This document shows, piece after piece, positions 9,337 to 17,044 of a stretch of DNA of 61,707 bases. Numbering within the stretch: the first letter of the stretch is position 1; every line of letters begins with the position of its first letter. The notes beneath the pieces were generated by a model that was not told the origin of the DNA, did not search any database, and worked only from the letters and a program-made list of their open reading frames with translations. Both the position numbers and the translations under genes were made by a program. This stretch comes from an uncultured Opitutia bacterium (lineage in GTDB: Bacteria > Verrucomicrobiota > Verrucomicrobiia > Opitutales > Opitutaceae): NCBI GenBank assembly GCA_903900845.1, contig CAIUOU010000082.1:1-61707 (forward strand), in the 5' to 3' direction.

Positions 9337-9754
9337 GCTTCGCGCCGGGGTGACCACGACCACGGCCGAGGAAACGCGCTCGCTCGCGGCGGAGCTGGGC
9401 GCCGCCTTGCCGGCGGATTCCGTGCTGGCCCTGCACGGCGACCTCGGCGTGGGCAAGACCACCTTCGTGCAGGGCCTGGGACGGGGACTCGGCGTGGCCG
9501 GAAACGTGACCAGCCCCACGTTCAACATCTTCACGCTGCACCGGGGGAAGATCAACCTGCTGCACCTCGACGCCTACCGGCTGGAGTCACCACGGGAGAT
9601 CGAATCGCTGCTGCTCGAGGACTTCATGGAGCCTCCCTGGTGCCTAGCGGTGGAATGGCCGGAAAAGGTCGCGACCTGGCTTCCCGCGCACGCCCTCCAC
9701 CTAGATCTATCGATCCGGCCAGGTCCCGCGCACCACGTCCGGCTCAGGACGTGA
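9314..9754 (+). CDS. tsaE: tRNA threonylcarbamoyladenosine synthesis ATPase
   Basis: TsaE is the small P-loop ATPase that works with TsaB and TsaD to make the t6A37 modification on ANN-decoding tRNAs. The 146-residue product shows the Walker A motif GDLGVGKTT (residues 42-50), the conserved TSPTF segment, the HLDAYR strand and the VEWPEK motif. It overlaps the end of thiL by 23 bases, so it is likely translationally coupled. TrmO, which methylates t6A, is encoded far to the right in this window. Confidence 0.93.
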   Translation: MATSIFDRLRAGVTTTTAEETRSLAAELGAALPADSVLALHGDLGVGKTTFVQGLGRGLGVAGNVTSPTFNIFTLHRGKINLLHLDAYRLESPREIESLLLEDFMEPPWCLAVEWPEKVATWLPAHALHLDLSIRPGPAHHVRLRT

Positions 9755-9758
9755 AATG

Positions 9759-9789
9759 AAAACGCCGGCGGGGCGAACCCGGCCGGCGT
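9759..9789 (-). terminator. Intrinsic terminator between convergent genes
   Basis: Between the stop codons of tsaE (plus) and the RG-rich gene (minus) lies a hairpin at 9762-9789. It has an 8-bp outer stem (ACGCCGGC / GCCGGCGT), one G-G mismatch, three more pairs and a CGAA tetraloop. Read on the minus strand it is followed by TTTT CA TTT, so it should stop transcription of the minus-strand gene. The plus-strand side lacks a T-tract. Confidence 0.7.
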
Positions 9790-9813
9790 AGGGTGAAGAG
9801 CGAGACGAAGGGC

Positions 9814-11739
9814 TCAGGATGCCGCCGGAGGACTCTCCGAGGCGGGACTTTCCGGGGGGGGGGTGTCGGGAGCGGCCTCGGCGACCGATTCAACCGGCGC
9901 GACGGGATCGCCGGCGGGCGTGGTCTCGGTGGCCGGCGGCTCGGAGGGGTCATGACCGGCAGTTTCGGCCGAGGCCGGAGCTTCCGGGAAGTTTTCGGGA
10001 TCGTGCTCCTCGCTCTCGATCTCCTTTTTGCGAGCCTCGACCATCACCGGCGGCGCGAAAAGCCGGCCGTCGATGAACTCGGTCACGTAGCCCTCGCGCA
10101 CGAGCCACATCAGGTCTCCCTGCAGGCGCGCGAGCCGGGCCCGGTCCTCGATGCTGACCTCCTCGGTCTTCGCCGCCGCAACTTCCGGAGCAGCTGGAGT
10201 CTCCGCGGAGGAACCCTCGGCGGAAGCCGGCGCCGGGGAAACTTGCGCCGGGGCGACAGCGGGTTTCAGGCCCAGGAACTTAACCGGCAACTCGCCGGCG
10301 CGCACCATCGGGTTGGCCTCGATGTAGGCGATCAGGGTGCCGATGCTGTCCGCGAAAGTCTGACCCGGAACGCGGAACTTGCGCTTCACCGCGCAAACGT
10401 AGGAGACGCCCTTGGAGCCCTTCTTGAAAATCGTGAAGTGCTCGCGGCGGAGACGGCCCCGGAGACCGTTCGCGGTATCCAGCGGGAAACGGCGCTGCCG
10501 TTCGAGCGCGCCTTCGACCGCACGGCGGATCTCACCCGGCGGCAGCGTCTCGAGGAGACGTCCGGCGAAACGGGCGTTCTCCGACGTCCGCACGACCTTG
10601 TCACGCGCATGCGTGAGAAGGTGAAGACGGGCGTCCTCCAAAGTGTCGAAGAACGGGGTCGCGGGGGCGGCAGGGGCGGCGTTTTCCGCGGCCGGAGCCT
10701 CGGCCGGCGTCTCCGCCGGGGCGTCGGCGACCGGGCTGGCGGCGGGAGCCTCGGCTCCGGCCGTTTTCCAGGTGTACCGCGTGGCCTTCTTCATCTTCGC
10801 CAGCCATTGGTTGACCAGCTCGGGATCGCGGACCGTCTCGATGCGACCGCGGAACGCCTCCGGGCCCATGCGGCCGCTGAGACGCGACGTGTAGTGCTGC
10901 TGCACGATCTGGTTGTAGCGGTGGTAATTCGGCGGCCCGAGCAACTCACCGGTGACCCCACAGCGGTTAATGACCTGGTAGCTGCCCTTGGGGGCCTCGA
11001 TCTCGACCTCGGCTTTGTCGAAGAAACGCTCCAGGTGCACGGATATCACGTGCGCCACGGCGGCCTCGTCGCTGTCGAAGGGCAGGCCGTCCGGCACGGC
11101 GATGTGGAACAAGGGCTTGGCCGCGGCCGGAGCCGCTTCCGCCCCGGCGGGCGCCGCGGGTGCGCGGTGGCCGAGCACGACCACGAAGCGATCGTCCTTG
11201 GCGACGACGGTGCGGGCGATCTCGAAAAGCTCCACCGTGCGACAGGACTTCCGAATCGTCTGCACGAGGGTGTTGAAGCTCGAGTCCTCGGGATAAAACG
11301 TGGCCGTGAAGTAAGGGCTCTCGTAGGGACCAAACTGCGGCGCACCGCGACCGCCGAACTGCGGCCCCCCGGGTCCGCGCCGGAAACCGCCGCGCTCGCC
11401 GCCACCTTCCCGCGGCCCACCCTCGCGGCGCGGGCCTCCCCGAAAGTCGCCCGGGCCACCGCCACGGAAACGCCGCTCCCCGCCGTCGTCCCGGCGCGCC
11501 GGACCACCCGGCCCCGCATCACCGCCCATTTCGCCGGCGGGACGCCGGAACCCGCGACGGTCGCGGCGGTCCGGGCCGCCGCCATCGCGACGCGGACGCT
11601 CCCCGGAGTCGCGGTGGTCGCCCTGGCCAGGTTTTTCCTGTGACCATTGCGTGCCGAAGCTGAAGCCCTGCAGCTGACTCAGGTCGATCTTGTTGAATTC
11701 CGCGGCGGGCTGTTTCTCTGGCGAGGCGTTGTCGTCCAT
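9814..11739 (-). CDS. RG/GG-rich protein of unknown function, possibly RNA-binding
   Basis: I do not recognise a named family for this 641-residue protein. It begins with a short conserved-looking motif (FNKIDLSQLQGFSFGTQW, about residues 15-32). A highly charged, disordered stretch of Arg-Gly, Gly-Gly and Asp repeats follows (about 35-125), like eukaryotic RGG boxes. A folded-looking region runs from about 128 to 325 (PYFTATFYPEDSSF; NRCGVTGELLGPPNYHRY). After an Ala/Pro/Glu linker comes a second folded region at about 350-465 (REHFTIFKKGSKGVSYVC), another linker, a short helical segment (about 530-585, RLARLQGDLMWLVREGY) and an acidic tail. There is no signal peptide, so it is probably cytoplasmic. 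RNA binding is inferred from composition only. Confidence 0.75.
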   Translation of the reverse strand: MDDNASPEKQPAAEFNKIDLSQLQGFSFGTQWSQEKPGQGDHRDSGERPRRDGGGPDRRDRRGFRRPAGEMGGDAGPGGPARRDDGGERRFRGGGPGDFRGGPRREGGPREGGGERGGFRRGPGGPQFGGRGAPQFGPYESPYFTATFYPEDSSFNTLVQTIRKSCRTVELFEIARTVVAKDDRFVVVLGHRAPAAPAGAEAAPAAAKPLFHIAVPDGLPFDSDEAAVAHVISVHLERFFDKAEVEIEAPKGSYQVINRCGVTGELLGPPNYHRYNQIVQQHYTSRLSGRMGPEAFRGRIETVRDPELVNQWLAKMKKATRYTWKTAGAEAPAASPVADAPAETPAEAPAAENAAPAAPATPFFDTLEDARLHLLTHARDKVVRTSENARFAGRLLETLPPGEIRRAVEGALERQRRFPLDTANGLRGRLRREHFTIFKKGSKGVSYVCAVKRKFRVPGQTFADSIGTLIAYIEANPMVRAGELPVKFLGLKPAVAPAQVSPAPASAEGSSAETPAAPEVAAAKTEEVSIEDRARLARLQGDLMWLVREGYVTEFIDGRLFAPPVMVEARKKEIESEEHDPENFPEAPASAETAGHDPSEPPATETTPAGDPVAPVESVAEAAPDTPPPESPASESPPAAS

Positions 11740-11858
11740 AACTTACGGGAAAGCGGGCATGAGCCCGCGAGGATTACTGGGTGTTAGAACGCGGATAGTC
11801 CGGTCCAGCCGTCGGCAGTGGCAAGCAGTTTCCCCTCGGGCGGATGACCGCAACCGAC

Positions 11859-13784
11859 CTAACGCAACACGTAGACCTCGGTGAGGACCTCGCCGGATGA
11901 ACCATCGGCCCCGGAGACGTGGATCGTGTAGGGACCGGGGGGAATCACGACCGTGAGAGCGGAGTCGGCGCTGGCCGGGGAAAGCGGGAAAGCCCCCGCC
12001 GCGCGGGCGGCTCCCGCAAGATCGGCCGCGAAGGGAACGCCTGACCAACCTTCGTTGGAACCCAGCAACCGCGAGCCGCTGTAAAGCGCGATGCTGGGGC
12101 GGGCCAGGACTCCTCCCACGCCGAAGACCTCAAGCCCGGGGCCGACCGCCCGCAGAAGGAGATTCACCGGCTCCGTTCCTCCGACAACCACGCCGGCAAT
12201 GAGAGTCGAGTCGCCCGTTCCCGCCTGCCCGCGCAGGGAAAGATTGATCAATCGACTGCGCGGATCCCCTCCGATCGCGTCGTAGGCCTCGAACAGGGCC
12301 ACGCCTCCCGTCGCATCTCCGGAGCGAAGGTGCGCGGAATACGGGCCCGGCGGAAGGACCAGCACGATCGCCGCGTCACGGCTGCCCGAGGCGAAGGGGA
12401 ATGCGCCCACCGCGGCGGCGGTGTCGGCCACGGAAAGGCCGGGCGGCGCCTCCTCCCAGTTGTCGTTGCCACCGATGCGCACCGCACCGGCGTAGAGATC
12501 CAGGCGCGGATCCGCCAGAAAACCACCCACTCCGAAAGCCTCCAGCGCAGGTCCGGAGCCCCGTACCAGGTAAGCCTTTGCCCCCGCCCCTTGGACAAAG
12601 AAACCGGCGATCAACGTTTCCTGCGGCGCCACCGGGGCCCGCACCGACAGGTTGAGCAACCGGCCCGCATCCACGCCGAAACGCGCCCTGCCCGTGCGGC
12701 GGGCGTCACCACGGAAAGCGGGCCAGTTGGAAACCTCGGAAAGACCGACCCCGTTGCCACGCAGCTTGTAGAGCTTGCCATCCAAAGAGGTAAAATAGAT
12801 CGAGCCGTCCGGCGCGATCAGCGGCGATGAATCGATCGTGTCGTCCGGCACCGCCTTCCGGGTGTCAAAACGCCACAGCACCGCGCCGTTCGCCCGGTCG
12901 AGCGCCCGCACGACCCCGTCGTCGGCGCCGAGGATGACCGCCCCGTCGGCGCGCACCGCCGCGGAAGACACGCTGTTGCTCTCCAGTGAAACGCGCCACC
13001 GCACAGCCCCGGACAAGGGTTCCAAGGCGTAAAAGGAAGCGTCCAGCGCCGCGAAATAAACCGTGCCATCGGCGCCCAGCACCGGTGATGCCTGGATGTC
13101 CCCGTTGGTGAAGTAGTCCCAACGTTTCCGTCCGTCGGGAAAAAGCGCGTACATCCTTTGGTCCGCCGACCCGAAGTAGATCGTGCCGTCCGCTCCCAGC
13201 GCCGGCGAAGCGACCACGGCACCCGCGACCGCGAACCGCCATTTTTCCCTCCCGTCCGCACCGACCGCGTAAAAGGTGCGGTCACGCGAACCGAAATAGA
13301 CCGTGCCATCGGCGCCGAGCGCGGGCGAGGACTCCACCCAGTCGCCGGTCTGAAAAGTCCAGCGGCGCACCCCCCGTGCATCCACTGCATGCAGACGGCC
13401 GTCGCCCGCACCGAAATAGGCGGTGCCGTCGGGACCGATCGACGGGGAGCTCACGATGAACGAGCCGGCGTCGTACTGCCATCGGATGGACCCGGAAACC
13501 GGGTTCACCGCGTAAAGTTTTCCGTCGTAACAACCGGCGTAAACCGTGCCGTCGGGTCCGACCGCCGGGGACGCGCTGATACCGTCCGGCCGCACGATGC
13601 TCCACCGCACGGCGCCGTCCGCCCCCACCGCGACCAGCCGTCCTGCCGTGCGCGTCTCCACTCCCACGAACACCGTGGTTCCGTCCGCGCTCACCGCCGG
13701 AGAAGACACCGACCACCCCTGGAGAGTGAGCGCCCATTGCAGGGAACCGTCCTGCGCGGAAAGCGCCGGAGCGAGCAGGCTCAC
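11859..13784 (-). CDS. Secreted PQQ-like beta-propeller protein with tandem C-terminal repeats
   Basis: The 641-residue product consists of repeated propeller blades of the form SPAVGPDGTVYAG-x-DGKLYAV (about residues 25-365). Two copies of the same C-terminal repeat that ends the subtilase at 782-5086 follow (RLLNLSVRAP and RLINLSLRGQ). There is no enzymatic motif; binding or structural display outside the cell is likely. GTG 13784 is the only conventional start in the frame. The residues just upstream of it (ARFRSLLLA) would complete a much better signal peptide ending ALSA, so translation may begin at a rare codon such as CTG 13817. Confidence 0.8.
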   Translation of the reverse strand: MSLLAPALSAQDGSLQWALTLQGWSVSSPAVSADGTTVFVGVETRTAGRLVAVGADGAVRWSIVRPDGISASPAVGPDGTVYAGCYDGKLYAVNPVSGSIRWQYDAGSFIVSSPSIGPDGTAYFGAGDGRLHAVDARGVRRWTFQTGDWVESSPALGADGTVYFGSRDRTFYAVGADGREKWRFAVAGAVVASPALGADGTIYFGSADQRMYALFPDGRKRWDYFTNGDIQASPVLGADGTVYFAALDASFYALEPLSGAVRWRVSLESNSVSSAAVRADGAVILGADDGVVRALDRANGAVLWRFDTRKAVPDDTIDSSPLIAPDGSIYFTSLDGKLYKLRGNGVGLSEVSNWPAFRGDARRTGRARFGVDAGRLLNLSVRAPVAPQETLIAGFFVQGAGAKAYLVRGSGPALEAFGVGGFLADPRLDLYAGAVRIGGNDNWEEAPPGLSVADTAAAVGAFPFASGSRDAAIVLVLPPGPYSAHLRSGDATGGVALFEAYDAIGGDPRSRLINLSLRGQAGTGDSTLIAGVVVGGTEPVNLLLRAVGPGLEVFGVGGVLARPSIALYSGSRLLGSNEGWSGVPFAADLAGAARAAGAFPLSPASADSALTVVIPPGPYTIHVSGADGSSGEVLTEVYVLR

Positions 13785-13895
13785 GGCGAGCAGCAGCGAC
13801 CGGAACCGGGCGGGCAGCGCCGGGAGCCCGCGTCGGCGGGAATCAGGATCCCGCGCCCCGAGAGTTGACAGCCTTGAGCGCAGGCTGCGCAGGAA

Positions 13896-15290
13896 TCACG
13901 GCTCCCGGGCCAAGACAAGGCGGAAGCAGGTGCCCTCAGGACCGGAGCGGACCAGCTCGAGACGTCCGCCGGCCTGCTGCGCGAGCCGATGACTCAGCGC
14001 GAGGCCGATGCCGGTGCCGCCGGGTTTGCCGGAAACGCACGGTTGAAACAGCCGCGACCGCACGGGCTCGGGCAAGCCGGGGCCCTCGTCCTCAACCATG
14101 AACTCCACCGCGCCGTCGGCTCCCGCGCCACCGCGCAGCCGCACCCGCCCTGCCCGCGGCGCGGCCTCAGCCGCGTTTTGCACCAGGTTCTTGAGGACGA
14201 GCATCGCGAGGTTGGCACGCCGTCCGTCGACGCGCACCGCCGCCTCGCCAGCCGGCTCGAGCCGCACCCCGGCGCGCGCCAGCTCGGGCCGGACGCGCGA
14301 GGCGACCACCTCGAGCAGTTCCTCGCACGTCAGCTCGAAGGTCGCGCCGGACTGCTCATCGCGCATCACGCCCACGGCCTCGTTGACCATCGTGCGCAGG
14401 CGCCGCGTGAGCTCCGACGCCGCGGCCAGCTCCGCCCCGCCATCCTCGGACCCGCCGACGCCCTGCGCCGCCACGATCTGCTCGAGGCCCGCGAGCGGGC
14501 TTTTCAATTCATGCACCAGATGGGCGGCGACCGCACCGAGGGCGGAGGTCTTCGCCGAAAGCACCAGCTCCCGATTCGCCCTTTCCAGATCCGCGGAGCG
14601 CGCCGCCAGCGCGCGGTTGGCGGCCGCCAGCCGCCGGAATGCCCAAGCGACACCGATCACGATCACGCACGATCCCGCCGCCCAGGCGATCGCAGCCTGC
14701 AGCCAGAGCCGGTCGTCGTGCGCCGCGAGTTCCGCGCGCACCGGGGCCGCCGACAGCCAGAACTGCGCCGCGCCCGCCGGCGCGCCGTTTCCACCACGAT
14801 GAAGGGGCACCCAGGCCTCCACCAATCCCGCCTCCCTCGAGGCCGACGCAGGCAGCAGGATCTCCTCCGGCGGCATCCCCGGGAAAACGCGCGCGAACGC
14901 CTCGCCCCGCGTGACCCGCCGCCAGTCGTCGGCGGCCGGGGGCGGCAATTCACCGAGCACGCCGTCGGCGGAGTTCAGCGCGCCGCGGGCGTCAAAGACG
15001 CGCACCGCCGCGACCCCGCGCAAACGCGCCGTCTTCAGCACGGCCACCAGCAGCGCGCCGGGAACCTCCTCCAACGCCGCCGCCCCGTACTCGGAGGCGC
15101 CGAGGTCCAGCTGCATCGAGGCGACCGCCGACAGCGTCGCCGCCTCCCGGTTGAGGATTTGCTCCCGCAGCCCCGAGCGGAGACGCCAAGACGCCGCGCC
15201 CACCACGACCGCGAAAACAAGTACCGTCAGGCTCAGCCCCGCCGCCGCGGTCCGGAGGCGCGTGGACGGCGGATGATCGGGTGCAGTCAT
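13896..15290 (-). CDS. Membrane sensor histidine kinase
   Basis: The 464-residue kinase has TM segments at about residues 15-34 and 196-218 flanking a periplasmic sensor region of about 160 residues. An H-box with phospho-acceptor H260 (LVHELKSPL), an N-box (LKNLVQNAAEA), a G1 box (VEDEGPGLP) and a G2 box (GGTGIGLALSHRL) follow. Its closest partner is probably the sigma-54-type response regulator at 17045-18466, three genes upstream on the same strand. In between are genes for an outer-membrane barrel and a small exported protein, which may be the targets or the sensory input. It starts 17 bases after the barrel gene, so the two are likely one transcript. Confidence 0.9.
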   Translation of the reverse strand: MTAPDHPPSTRLRTAAAGLSLTVLVFAVVVGAASWRLRSGLREQILNREAATLSAVASMQLDLGASEYGAAALEEVPGALLVAVLKTARLRGVAAVRVFDARGALNSADGVLGELPPPAADDWRRVTRGEAFARVFPGMPPEEILLPASASREAGLVEAWVPLHRGGNGAPAGAAQFWLSAAPVRAELAAHDDRLWLQAAIAWAAGSCVIVIGVAWAFRRLAAANRALAARSADLERANRELVLSAKTSALGAVAAHLVHELKSPLAGLEQIVAAQGVGGSEDGGAELAAASELTRRLRTMVNEAVGVMRDEQSGATFELTCEELLEVVASRVRPELARAGVRLEPAGEAAVRVDGRRANLAMLVLKNLVQNAAEAAPRAGRVRLRGGAGADGAVEFMVEDEGPGLPEPVRSRLFQPCVSGKPGGTGIGLALSHRLAQQAGGRLELVRSGPEGTCFRLVLAREP

Positions 15291-15307
15291 CGGGGCGGCT
15301 CAGCCCC

Positions 15308-16495
15308 TTATTTTTCCCAGCTCCAGCGCGCGCCTAGCAAGCCTTCGTTCACCGCATACGAGGCGACCCGCTCGTTCGAGCGCGCGCGCTCCCAGCGAAA
15401 ACCGGCGATCGCGCTCCAGCGCGCGGTGACTTTCTTCTCCACCCGCAGCTCGACTTCATGCTCATCGCGTATCCGCTGCGCCGGGTTCAACCCGACCCCG
15501 ACGGTCTGCACCCCGAACTCCACCCGGCGAGCCGCGGCGCGCCACCTCACGCGCCAGCCCGCGGCCTCCCACTCCAATTCCGGCTCCGCCTGCCACTCGC
15601 GCCGGTCGAAATAACCGGAACCGTTGTCGCGGTAATCGAGCAGGGAGAATCGCCATCCGGCCCGCCACACAAGGTCCCGGCCCCACTTGAAGCCCGCGCG
15701 CACCTCACCCTCGTCCTCCCGCGTGCGCAGGGCTGTGCCGGGGAGCACGCGCCCGGACGCGGAGTACTGCTCACGCGCATCGAACTCACGCCAGCGGGAG
15801 TTCCCGCCGAATCCAAGCTCCCAGCCGGACCACGGCGACACGTTGACCCGCAGCCCGGCATGTTTGGTCCAACCGTCGTTGCTACCATCGGCGTACACGT
15901 CGCGTTGCGCCGCGGCGCTCACCTCGAGCCACGCGCTGCGGTGGAAATCCCACCGGAGCGTGGGACCCGCCGTTGCCCCGAGCACGCGCAGCACCGCGGT
16001 GAGCCGCTCGACCTCGGTGTCGGACTGGTCGAATACCTTGTCGTCGAAATAGGCGGTGGCCGGGAGGTGCAGCTCCCACTGCGGACCAGGCCTCCAGCCG
16101 AGTTCCTGCCGCAACCACCAGCGCGACTCTTTCCGCACGGTGCGACCCTGGAGAAAACGCGTGCCCTCGGCCTGGGCGAAAGCCGAGTACTCGAAGGACC
16201 CCGTCGGCGCGCGCATCAGCAGCACCTCCGCCGTGCCGCGGGCCAACGCGCTGCGCTCCTCGTCCGCGGCGCTGAGCAGCAGGTTGTCCTTGTATCCGAA
16301 AACGCCCTCCGCCGCGACGAACGAGCTCCAGACCGGCAGGGCCGGCAACGCGGGCGGCGCCGGGGCCGCCCGCCCCGCGACGAACGCGAGCGCGAGGAGC
16401 ACGGAGGCGGTGACTCGTGGAGGGAAAATCAAGACGCGATTCGGGCGAAGGTTGCGACCGCGGCGCGCGCCCGACAAGTCATGTTCGCGCGGCAC
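15308..16495 (-). CDS. Predicted outer-membrane beta-barrel protein
   Basis: This protein of up to 395 residues has an N-terminal signal peptide (TASVLLALAFVAGRAA). The body is made of alternating, aromatic-rich strands (WWLRQELGWRPGPQWELHLP; GLRVNVSPWSGWELGFGG), as in outer-membrane barrels, and it ends in a beta strand (GARWSWEK). No named family was recognised. The open frame starts at GTG 16495, but TTG 16432 (MIFPPRVTASVLL) gives a more normal signal peptide and may be the real start. It sits between a small exported protein and a histidine kinase, so it could be an envelope component monitored or controlled by that kinase. Confidence 0.75.
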   Translation of the reverse strand: MPREHDLSGARRGRNLRPNRVLIFPPRVTASVLLALAFVAGRAAPAPPALPALPVWSSFVAAEGVFGYKDNLLLSAADEERSALARGTAEVLLMRAPTGSFEYSAFAQAEGTRFLQGRTVRKESRWWLRQELGWRPGPQWELHLPATAYFDDKVFDQSDTEVERLTAVLRVLGATAGPTLRWDFHRSAWLEVSAAAQRDVYADGSNDGWTKHAGLRVNVSPWSGWELGFGGNSRWREFDAREQYSASGRVLPGTALRTREDEGEVRAGFKWGRDLVWRAGWRFSLLDYRDNGSGYFDRREWQAEPELEWEAAGWRVRWRAAARRVEFGVQTVGVGLNPAQRIRDEHEVELRVEKKVTARWSAIAGFRWERARSNERVASYAVNEGLLGARWSWEK

Positions 16496-16500
16496 GGCGC

Positions 16501-16536
16501 AAAAACATGGGGGCGGTCGCGCCGGCGACCGCCCCC
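16501..16536 (-). terminator. Strong hairpin terminator, minus strand
   Basis: A perfect 12-bp stem (GGGGGCGGTCGC / GCGACCGCCCCC, 16509-16536) with a GCCG tetraloop is followed on the minus strand by CATGTTTTTG. It lies directly after the small exported protein gene and before the barrel gene, so it may end or attenuate transcription between the two. Confidence 0.7.
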
Positions 16537-16566
16537 GTGACTGATATTACGCTGGACTGAAAAAAA

Positions 16567-16923
16567 TCACCGCGAGCGCTGCAGGGCCCGCTGCGCGCGC
16601 TGCTCCTCGCGGATCCGCTTGTGCAACGCGCTTTGCGCGACCTCGAAGGCCTTCTTCTGTTCGCTCATCTTCTCGTAAATCTCCCGACGCTTCTCCTCGG
16701 TCGCATCCTTTAGCTGGCGCGCGAGCGCCTCGTGCTCGGAAATCATGCGGTCGCGCTGCTGGTTGGACTGATCGACGAGCTTCTGCAGCTCCACCGGGGC
16801 CGCGGGCTTGGTTGGAGCCTTGGGACCGGCCTCGGCCGCCACGGCGAGGTTACCGACTGCCAACAAAACGGTCACCAAGGCGAAGCGAACCGGCTGAAAA
16901 AAGAACTTTATGAACTGAACCAC
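16567..16923 (-). CDS. Small exported coiled-coil protein
   Basis: The product is about 118 residues. A signal peptide (FALVTVLLAVGNLAVAAEA) precedes a proline-rich linker and a long, charged amphipathic helix (about residues 50-118) rich in Glu, Lys, Arg and Gln. The frame is open from TTG 16959, but GTG 16923 (MVQFIKFFFQ) is preferred because it gives a proper signal peptide and has an AGGGGA sequence a few bases upstream. A sigma-54-like promoter motif overlaps the region just upstream. If transcription begins where that motif predicts, the message would be nearly leaderless. Function is unknown; location between an activator gene and a barrel gene suggests a periplasmic accessory. Confidence 0.65.
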   Translation of the reverse strand: MVQFIKFFFQPVRFALVTVLLAVGNLAVAAEAGPKAPTKPAAPVELQKLVDQSNQQRDRMISEHEALARQLKDATEEKRREIYEKMSEQKKAFEVAQSALHKRIREEQRAQRALQRSR

Positions 16924-16932
16924 GACATCCCC

Positions 16933-16951
16933 TTTGCAGCCTGCGTGCCAA
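16933..16951 (-). promoter_or_regulatory. Candidate sigma-54 (-24/-12) promoter
   Basis: On the minus strand the sequence TTGGCACG CAGG CTGCA matches the sigma-54 consensus TTGGCACG-N4-TTGCA at all positions but one (C for T in the -12 element), with the required 12-base GG-to-GC spacing. The predicted start would be near 16924. It lies about 95 bases downstream of the gene for a sigma-54-dependent activator and in front of the small exported protein, barrel and kinase genes. One promoter-like match could be chance. Confidence 0.5.
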
Positions 16952-17044
16952 CTCCGCAAGGTCAGTTTAAATCTCTCTTTGTCAGGTTTTTAAGATATCG
17001 CTGCAGCTATGCCCAACGGCGGGACTTTAGGGTAACCCATCCCA

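Noticed and set aside
9793-11643. A 616-codon open frame on the plus strand opposite the RG-rich gene
   Set aside because: It is arginine-rich and low in complexity, without recognisable motifs. Long antisense frames are expected in GC-rich DNA, and the minus-strand gene has domain structure and a terminator.
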